Assembly (NCBI GenBank): GCA_003695215.1
Contig: RFIM01000243.1
Span: 1 to 5,190, forward strand
DNA from: Chloroflexota bacterium
GTDB lineage: Bacteria > Chloroflexota > Anaerolineae > Aggregatilineales > UBA2796
Reading direction: 5' to 3'
DNA length: 5,190 nucleotides
Part shown: positions 1 through 5,190 of the stretch, piece after piece
How the letters are laid out: each line of letters opens with the position of its first letter
Numbering within the stretch: position 1 is the first letter of the stretch
Translations under genes and position numbers: made by a program
Notes under the pieces: model-generated
The model's database searches: none
What the model saw: only the letters and a program-made list of their open reading frames with translations
What the model was told of the DNA's origin: nothing

Positions 1-2
1 GG

Positions 3-1898
3 CTGCAGCCGCGCCTGCGCCCCTTGTTCAGCGATGAAGGGCTCTGGCAGACTTTCTGGGCGCGGCTGGAGCGACACTTCCCGAGCTTGTTTCTACTTTT
101 GCTGCGCTTGTATGGCACCCACTACGATTTCTTCTACTGGCTGGAAGAGATTCTGCGCACTGCAGCCACATACTTTCAGGCGCGCCCGCCTGCCCTGCGC
201 CAACTGGACGAGACGCGCCCGCCGAACTGGTTCCAGACTCAAGAGATGGTCGGCGGCGTGTGCTATGTAGACCTGTACGCAGGTACGCTGGCAGGCATTC
301 GCCGTGAGATTCCGTACTTCAAAGAGCTCGGCTTGACCTACCTGCACTTGATGCCGCTTTTCCGTTGCCCGCCTGAGCGCAATGATGGCGGCTACGCTGT
401 CAGCAGCTTCCGCGAAGTTAATCCTGCGCTCGGCACTATGGCTGAATTGGCTGAACTCGCCGATCAGCTGCGCGCTGAGGGCATCAGCCTAGTGCTGGAC
501 TTAGTCTTCAACCACACTTCAGATGAACACGAATGGGCGATCAAGGCGCGGCAGGGCGATCCCGATTACCGCGACTTCTACTATTTCTTCCCTGATCGCA
601 CTTTGCCCGATCAATACGAGCGCACCTTGCGCGAGATATTTCCCGAGCAGGCGCCGGGCAGTTTCACCTACCTGCCTGATATTGATCAATGGGTGTGGAC
701 GACCTTCAACACGTATCAGTGGGATTTGAACTATCGCAATCCTGCTGTCTTCAATGCCATGCTGGGCGAGATGCTCTTTTTGGCGAATCAGGGCGTGGAA
801 GTGCTGCGCCTGGATGCAGTCGCTTTCATTTGGAAGGAGCTCGGCACCAACTGTGAGAATTTGCCGCAAGCGCACGATATCATTGCCGCTTACAACCTGC
901 TGACGCGCATTGCCGCGCCATCCTTGATCTTCAAAAACGAGGCAATTGTGCATCCCGATGAAGTGGCGAAGTACATCGGGCGCGAATGCCAGATCAGCTA
1001 CCATCCGACGTTGATGGTGCTGCTTTGGGAAGCGCTTGCCACGCGCGAGGTGCGCCTATTGCGCCACACGATGGCCAAGCGCTTCAACATTCCGCCTGGC
1101 ACGGCCTGGGTCAACTACGTGCGCTGCCATGATGACATCGGCTGGAGCTTCGCCGACGAAGATGCAGCCGAACTGGGCATCAACGGCTACGATCATCGCC
1201 AATTCCTGAATGCGTTCTATACAGGGCGCTTTGAGGGCAGCTTTGCAATTGGTTTGCCTTTCAATTATAATCCGCGCACAGGCGACATGCGCATCAGCGG
1301 CACGCTAGCGTCTCTAGCGGGCTTAGAGCAAGCGCTATCAGCTGACGATCCTACGCTGATCGCGCTAGCGTTGGCGCGCATTCAGCTCTTGCATGCGCTA
1401 ATCATGGCAGTTGGCGGCATTCCGTTGATCTATCTTGGCGATGAGCTAGGCATGACCAATGACTACAGTTTCCGTCAGAATCCTGCCAAAGCTGACGATT
1501 CGCGCTGGGTGCATCGTCCGAAGGCGGATCCGAATCGTAAAGCGCAGCGGCACGATCCGAATACGCTCGTCGGTAAGCTATTCACAGCGATTCAGCACAT
1601 GATTCGCGTACGCAAGCAACACAGCGCCTTCTCAGCTGAAGGCAAGGCCACTTGGCTTGACTGCGGCAATCCGCATGTGCTAGCCTTTGAGCGCATTCAT
1701 GGCGGCGAGACGATTCTGGTGCTGGCAAACTTTTCAGAGCGGGCGCAAAGTGTGGCGCGGCGCATGCTGCCAGCGACCGATCTGCGCACGCCTTACCAAG
1801 AACTGCTCACAGGGCGCGCTATCCTGCCCGATTCGGTCGGTAACTTGAACTTAGCGCCTTATGCCGTTTGGTGGCTGCGCTACGGCTCAGCAACTTAA
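3..1898 (+). CDS. Amylosucrase (GH13_4 sucrose glucosyltransferase), 5' end cut by the window edge
   Basis: Amylosucrase transfers glucose from sucrose onto an alpha-1,4-glucan and releases fructose. No signal peptide is visible, but the true N-terminus lies outside the window. The frame is open to the left edge. The first visible start-like codon is TTG at 24, but seven codons precede it and the Neisseria polysaccharea enzyme (NpAS) has about 23 residues ahead of that point, so the true start is probably upstream. Counting from codon 24, the GH13 catalytic set is complete: nucleophile D264 (LRLDAVAFIW), acid/base E306 (FKNEAIVHP) and stabiliser D370 with H369 and D371 (RCHDDIGW). By my alignment from memory, amylosucrase pocket residues are also kept: D121 and R494 (the NpAS D144-R509 salt bridge), H164, R203 (R226), F228 (F250), R262, R392 (R415) and R423 (R446). 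Residues about 434-450 are longer than in NpAS and resemble the Deinococcus enzyme. It ends in a C-terminal beta domain finishing APYAVWWLRY. A sucrose hydrolase of the same subfamily is the main alternative. Confidence 0.95.
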   Translation: MQPRLRPLFSDEGLWQTFWARLERHFPSLFLLLLRLYGTHYDFFYWLEEILRTAATYFQARPPALRQLDETRPPNWFQTQEMVGGVCYVDLYAGTLAGIRREIPYFKELGLTYLHLMPLFRCPPERNDGGYAVSSFREVNPALGTMAELAELADQLRAEGISLVLDLVFNHTSDEHEWAIKARQGDPDYRDFYYFFPDRTLPDQYERTLREIFPEQAPGSFTYLPDIDQWVWTTFNTYQWDLNYRNPAVFNAMLGEMLFLANQGVEVLRLDAVAFIWKELGTNCENLPQAHDIIAAYNLLTRIAAPSLIFKNEAIVHPDEVAKYIGRECQISYHPTLMVLLWEALATREVRLLRHTMAKRFNIPPGTAWVNYVRCHDDIGWSFADEDAAELGINGYDHRQFLNAFYTGRFEGSFAIGLPFNYNPRTGDMRISGTLASLAGLEQALSADDPTLIALALARIQLLHALIMAVGGIPLIYLGDELGMTNDYSFRQNPAKADDSRWVHRPKADPNRKAQRHDPNTLVGKLFTAIQHMIRVRKQHSAFSAEGKATWLDCGNPHVLAFERIHGGETILVLANFSERAQSVARRMLPATDLRTPYQELLTGRAILPDSVGNLNLAPYAVWWLRYGSAT

Positions 1899-1938
1899 GC
1901 TTGCGCGCTGCGTACTCACAAGTGTTTAGAACTTTCTT

Positions 1939-1944
1939 GAGGTG
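1939..1944 (+). promoter_or_regulatory. Ribosome binding site for the S9 peptidase
   Basis: GAGGTG lies five bases before the ATG at 1950 and fixes that start. The 51-base gap after the amylosucrase stop shows no convincing -35/-10 pair and no hairpin with a T-run, so transcription may continue from the upstream gene; this is inference. Confidence 0.6.
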
Positions 1945-1949
1945 TTCCC

Positions 1950-3893
1950 ATGAGCGACCGCACTTTGATTCCGCGTAAAATCCTGTTCGGCAATCCGACG
2001 CGCGCGCTTGCCAAGCTCAGCCCTGATGGACGCTATCTGAGCTACCTGGCGCCGCTGGACGGTGTGATGAACGTCTGGGTTGCGCCAACAGACGATCTCG
2101 AGTCTGCTAAGCCGATCACGCAGGAGCGCATCCGCAATGTACGCTTTTACGAATGGGCATACACTAGCCGCCATATTCTCTACCTGCAAGATGCCAACGG
2201 CGACGAGAATTGGCACGTGATTTGCGCTGACGTGGAGAGCGGCGCAGCACGCGATCTAACGCCGATTGAAGGCGTGAACGCACAATTGAACGCCATCAGC
2301 CGCCTGTTCCCTGAAGAAGCGCTGATTGGCTTGAACGATCGCAACGCACAGTTGCACGATCTCTATCGCGTTAACCTGCTGACAGGTGAGCGGACTCTGC
2401 TTCAGCGCAATGACGGCTTCGCCTACTTCATCACTGACGATCATTACAACGTTCGCCTTGCTGTGGCGCCAAACATAGACGGCTCGATGAACGTGCTGCA
2501 ACCTGATGCGCAAGGCAGCTGGCAGATGTGGATGCATATTCCCTACGAAGACACGCTGACCACACAGCCTTACGGCTTCAGCGCAGATGGCAACACGCTC
2601 TACATGGCTGATTCGCGCGGGCGCAATACGAGCGCGCTATTCGCGCTGGAGATGCTGAGCGGCGCACAGACCTTGCTGGCCGAAGATGAGCGTGCCGATC
2701 TGAGCAAAGTGTTAGTGCATCCCATTGAGAATCGTCCACAGGCGGCGGGCTTTCACTACGATCTATTGCGTTGGCAAATTCTCGATGCAGCCTTGAGCGA
2801 AGATTTTGCCTATTTGGAGACGGTCTCAGCAGGCGAGCTAGACATCCTCAGCCGCGCGCAGGATGACTCGCGCTGGTTAGTTGCCTACATGCTGGATGAC
2901 GCACCTGTGCGTTACTACCTGTACGATCGGGCTGCTAAGCGGGCGCACTTTCTCTTCACTAGTCGTCCGGAGCTAGAAGGCTTGCCGCTCAGCAAGATGC
3001 ATCCTGTAGTGATTCCTGCGCGTGACGGCCTGCGGCTCGTCAGCTACCTGACTCTGCCGCAAGGTAGCGATAGCATCGAGACGGGCATGCCTGATGCGCC
3101 GCTGCCGATGGTGCTGCTGGTGCATGGCGGTCCGTGGTGGCGCGATTTCTGGGGCTACAATCCGTACCATCAGCTGCTGGCGAATCGCGGCTATGCCGTG
3201 CTGAGCGTGAATTTTCGCGGTTCGACGGGCTTCGGCAAGGCGTTCGTGAACGCGGGCGATGGCGAGTGGGCAGGCAAGATGCACGACGACTTGGTAGATG
3301 CTGTGGAATGGGCAATAGCACAGGGCATTGCGCAACGCGATAAAATCGCGATCATGGGCGGCAGCTATGGCGGCTACGCCACGCTGGTCGGCCTGACTTT
3401 CACGCCTGAGCTGTTCGCCTGCGGCGTCGACCTGGTCGGTCCGTCGAACTTAGTGACGCTGCTGGAGAGCGTGCCGCCATATTGGCAGCCGATGGTCAAC
3501 ATGATGCGCAAGCGCATCGGCGATGAGACAACGCCTGAAGGCCGTGCATTCCTGACATCGCGCTCGCCGCTCAGCCGCGCTGATCAGATTCGGCGCCCTC
3601 TGTTGATCGCGCAAGGCGCCAACGATCCGCGCGTCAAACAAGCCGAGTCCGATCAGATCGTGCGCGCCATGCAGGAACGCGGCATAGCTGTCACTTATGT
3701 GCTGTATCCTGATGAAGGGCATGGCTTCGCACGCGAGGTGAACACGCTCTCGTTTGTCGCTCTCAGCGAGGCATTTCTGGCTGCACACTTAGGCGGCGCC
3801 TACGAGCCGTTTGGAGAGGATTTGCGCAATTCAACGGTACGGGTTATCACGGGCGCGGAAGGCGTTCCGAGCCTGCAAGAGGCGCTCAGTTGA
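1950..3893 (+). CDS. S9 family serine peptidase (prolyl oligopeptidase / acylaminoacyl-peptidase type)
   Basis: This is a predicted cytoplasmic serine peptidase of 647 residues that should cleave short peptides, in the dipeptidyl- or acylaminoacyl-peptidase manner; the exact specificity cannot be read from sequence. There is no signal peptide. Residues about 20-360 form the beta-propeller region, with blade-type turns such as SPDGRYLSY (24-32), DANGDENW (81-88) and SADGN (211-215). The alpha/beta hydrolase domain runs from about 365 to 630. It has the oxyanion-region HGGPWW (392-397), NFRGSTGFG (421-429), nucleophile S472 in GGSYGGY, D559 in GANDPRV and H591 in EGHGF, so the triad is complete and correctly ordered. 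The tail after about 615, with YEPFGED and a final helix, is to my recollection usual in this family. The ATG is supported by GAGGTG five bases upstream. It starts 51 bases after the amylosucrase stop, but I see no functional link. Composition matches the amylosucrase gene. Confidence 0.95.
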   Translation: MSDRTLIPRKILFGNPTRALAKLSPDGRYLSYLAPLDGVMNVWVAPTDDLESAKPITQERIRNVRFYEWAYTSRHILYLQDANGDENWHVICADVESGAARDLTPIEGVNAQLNAISRLFPEEALIGLNDRNAQLHDLYRVNLLTGERTLLQRNDGFAYFITDDHYNVRLAVAPNIDGSMNVLQPDAQGSWQMWMHIPYEDTLTTQPYGFSADGNTLYMADSRGRNTSALFALEMLSGAQTLLAEDERADLSKVLVHPIENRPQAAGFHYDLLRWQILDAALSEDFAYLETVSAGELDILSRAQDDSRWLVAYMLDDAPVRYYLYDRAAKRAHFLFTSRPELEGLPLSKMHPVVIPARDGLRLVSYLTLPQGSDSIETGMPDAPLPMVLLVHGGPWWRDFWGYNPYHQLLANRGYAVLSVNFRGSTGFGKAFVNAGDGEWAGKMHDDLVDAVEWAIAQGIAQRDKIAIMGGSYGGYATLVGLTFTPELFACGVDLVGPSNLVTLLESVPPYWQPMVNMMRKRIGDETTPEGRAFLTSRSPLSRADQIRRPLLIAQGANDPRVKQAESDQIVRAMQERGIAVTYVLYPDEGHGFAREVNTLSFVALSEAFLAAHLGGAYEPFGEDLRNSTVRVITGAEGVPSLQEALS

Positions 3894-3912
3894 TTAACAG
3901 ACCTGCTCGAGT

Positions 3913-3916
3913 GGAG
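3913..3916 (+). promoter_or_regulatory. Ribosome binding site that selects the GTG start of the membrane protein
   Basis: GGAG sits eight bases before the GTG at 3925. An in-frame TAA at 3895-3897 rules out a start further upstream, and no in-frame ATG lies between that stop and the hydrophobic N-terminus, so this site and the GTG together define the start. Confidence 0.55.
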
Positions 3917-3924
3917 ACACAACT

Positions 3925-5097
3925 GTGCAAAAGGTCATCACTTCACGCTTTCCTACTTTGTTCGCTTTGATTCCTCTTGTTCTAGTTACGCTAGCTATAT
4001 TTTTTCCTCGTTTTTACGCGGTTCAATCTGGCGATTTCGCTTCTCACTATATTCTCGCGCAGATCGTTGAAAACGGAAAATCACAAATACTTCATATACT
4101 CTATCATATCCTTGTAATTATCCTGGGAAATGCATTAGGTATTAACGAAAGCTATCAGCCAATCTCGCTAGTTTTAGCTTTGCTACTCAGATCTATACTA
4201 GCTGTTGAACTGTTCCTAATAATCAAACTTAAGCTGGGGAATCACATTTCAAAGTTATGGGCAGGAATAATTGTAGTTGCTTTTTTATTGAGCTCACCAA
4301 TATATACGCAAATCACAACTTTTTTTATTGGCTACATCAACTATTTAGTATATCACAATCCAACGCAACAATTGCTATCTGTGTTTGTGGTCCCTGTTTC
4401 GCTTTTTGCAGTGCGTGCTGCGTTCTACAAGCCATACAAGAGCCTCAATCAGCGAATCTTCTTCACATTGCTGTGTATGCTGCTTGTGTTGCTTATGTCT
4501 CTCAGCAAGCCGAGCTACTCCATCGCGCTTCTGCCTGCTTTGGCGTTAATCGTCTTATGTCGTCTGCTGTATCGTCTGCCAGTCGATTGGCTGTTGCTGA
4601 GTCTGGGGATCGCTCTTCCGACTATTCTCATGCTAGCTCTACAATATCTTGTGACCTATAGCGACCTTGAGAAGGCTTCTGTGCAACTTGGATGGTTTGT
4701 TTTCTTTCAAGCGTATGGTCTTAACGCGTGGGATATTCTGACTGGTCTCCTGTTATCTATATTGTTTCCTCTGGCTACTTACCTTCTGTACTTCAAAGAC
4801 GCCGTTAGGGATCGCTATTTAAATTTTTCATGGCTTGTCTTCGCAGTTAGCTTGATATGGAGCTATTTTTTTCATGAAGGTGGTTCACGCCTCATGCATG
4901 GAAACTTTTTGTGGTCATCTTATGTATCGCTACTGGTATTAATGTTTAGTACGCTATTGTTTTTGCTGAGGGCATTCGCTAGCCAGAAAGGCAAAATAGG
5001 GTCGAGAGGACTACTGGCCGCAATTGCGTTTGCGGCACATTTTGCGTTTGGCATTTACTCTTATTTCCATTTATTACTGTCAGTTTTGAGGCGATAG
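3925..5097 (+). CDS. Polytopic membrane protein of unknown function, possibly GT-C-like
   Basis: I do not recognise a named gene. The 390-residue product is highly hydrophobic, with about 11-12 likely membrane segments (roughly 10-30, 57-71, 79-101, 111-131, 150-168, 178-195, 197-215, 221-243, 268-290, 300-316, 330-350 and 362-387). Polar motifs interrupt this pattern: GDFASH (36-41) just after the first segment, HILYH (57-61), YHNPTQQ (143-149), SKPSY (194-198) and HEGGSRLMHGNF (317-328). An acidic residue in the first outer loop is typical of GT-C membrane glycosyltransferases, and the other motifs recall an uncharacterised bacterial membrane family. Transfer of a sugar from a lipid carrier is therefore possible, but is inference only. 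The GTG start is set by GGAG eight bases upstream and an in-frame TAA at 3895. It follows the peptidase by 31 bases. Codon use is strikingly more AT-rich than upstream (blocks at 4081 and 4321 are about 30-32% GC), with a GC-richer middle near 4500-4620. That suggests transfer or recombination. The C-terminus looks natural, ending in a membrane segment and RR. Confidence 0.85.
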   Translation: MQKVITSRFPTLFALIPLVLVTLAIFFPRFYAVQSGDFASHYILAQIVENGKSQILHILYHILVIILGNALGINESYQPISLVLALLLRSILAVELFLIIKLKLGNHISKLWAGIIVVAFLLSSPIYTQITTFFIGYINYLVYHNPTQQLLSVFVVPVSLFAVRAAFYKPYKSLNQRIFFTLLCMLLVLLMSLSKPSYSIALLPALALIVLCRLLYRLPVDWLLLSLGIALPTILMLALQYLVTYSDLEKASVQLGWFVFFQAYGLNAWDILTGLLLSILFPLATYLLYFKDAVRDRYLNFSWLVFAVSLIWSYFFHEGGSRLMHGNFLWSSYVSLLVLMFSTLLFLLRAFASQKGKIGSRGLLAAIAFAAHFAFGIYSYFHLLLSVLRR

Positions 5098-5189
5098 AAA
5101 GTATACTGGCGCACGCGCCCAACCATTTCGAGCGGAAGCTTAGCCATGTCAGCGACTTCAGGTGGTGCGTTGAGTGGATCATGCCAATA
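5061..5189 (-). CDS. Possible 3' end of a convergent gene, cut by the right edge
   Basis: Read on the minus strand from the edge, this frame is open for 42 codons to a TAA at 5061-5063. The peptide begins YWHDPLNAPPEVADM, continues through LPLEMVGRVRQYTFYRL and ends in a polar KTDSNKWK tail. Its residue mix is balanced and protein-like, and codons outside the overlap are mixed GC/AT, closer to the first two genes than to the membrane-protein gene. I recognise no family. If real, it overlaps the end of the membrane protein gene by 37 bases tail to tail. A stretch this short can be open by chance, and a competing forward start exists at 5146, so this stays tentative. Confidence 0.4.
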   Translation of the reverse strand, partial: YWHDPLNAPPEVADMAKLPLEMVGRVRQYTFYRLKTDSNKWK

Positions 5190-5190
5190 C

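Noticed and set aside
519..1004. Long antisense open frame of 161 codons inside the amylosucrase gene.
   Set aside because: It mirrors a GC-rich, highly conserved coding strand; the sense product is unmistakable, and long antisense frames are expected with this codon use.
1304..1370. Cluster of CTAGCG and GCTAGCG words (1304-1310, 1314-1319, 1364-1370) inside the amylosucrase gene.
   Set aside because: They fall in different reading contexts, encode ordinary residues of a well-conserved enzyme, and are irregularly spaced. CTAG occurs elsewhere in the window too, so chance codon choice explains them.
460..3660. GATC seemed frequent in the first two genes, raising the idea of a methylation-rich or HIP1-like signal.
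   Set aside because: The octamer GCGATCGC was not found, and most GATC sites come from GAT Asp codons followed by C. It looks like codon context rather than a signal.
5108..5119. Small inverted repeat, GGCGC and GCGCC separated by two bases, just after the membrane protein stop, considered as a terminator.
   Set aside because: The loop is too short for the full stem, the stem is only 4-5 base pairs, and no T-run follows on either strand.
4979..5182. A 67-codon minus-strand open frame starting MIHSTHHLKS.
   Set aside because: It lies largely antisense inside the membrane protein gene, has an unnatural residue mix, and its overlap is better explained by the neighbouring minus frame that ends at 5061.
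5146..5190. Forward start: ATG at 5146 with GGAAG at 5134-5138 and a TATACT -10-like box at 5102-5107, reading MSATSGGALSGSCQY to the edge.
   Set aside because: Only 15 codons are visible, their composition is poor, no -35 sits at a proper distance from TATACT, and the minus strand offers a more protein-like reading. It is the main alternative if the minus frame fails.

Overview
The window carries three same-strand genes packed head to tail, plus a possible fourth gene entering from the right edge on the opposite strand. The source looks bacterial: tight spacing, Shine-Dalgarno sites, a GTG start and no introns. Hand-counted 60-base blocks in the first two genes are roughly 53-68% GC. The protein types would suit a free-living, carbohydrate-storing bacterium. 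My best but weak guess is Chloroflexota or a similar deep-branching phylum; nothing in the window fixes the taxon.

Layout. Positions 3-1898 hold nearly all of an amylosucrase (GH13 subfamily 4), missing only its N-terminal few residues off the left edge. It turns sucrose into an alpha-1,4-glucan and fructose. After a 51-base gap, 1950-3893 holds a complete S9-family serine peptidase: an N-terminal beta-propeller followed by an alpha/beta hydrolase domain with the full Ser-Asp-His triad. After a 31-base gap, 3925-5097 holds a complete 390-residue polytopic membrane protein of unknown function. Its polar motifs are placed as in GT-C-type membrane glycosyltransferases. The last stretch, 5098-5190, has no complete gene. 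The minus strand stays open from the edge to a stop at 5061-5063 and reads like a real C-terminus; a weaker forward start lies at 5146.

How the genes relate. Short gaps and shared orientation would allow co-transcription, but sucrose-to-glucan conversion, peptide hydrolysis and a membrane protein form no obvious pathway. The third gene is also compositionally different: parts fall to about 30-32% GC, with AT-ending codons, while a central part returns to 53-58%. The first two genes therefore look like ordinary housekeeping or accessory metabolism, and the third like a variable, perhaps transferred, cell-surface-type gene. No RNA gene, CRISPR array, insertion sequence or convincing intrinsic terminator was found. 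The most promising undescribed element is the membrane protein.
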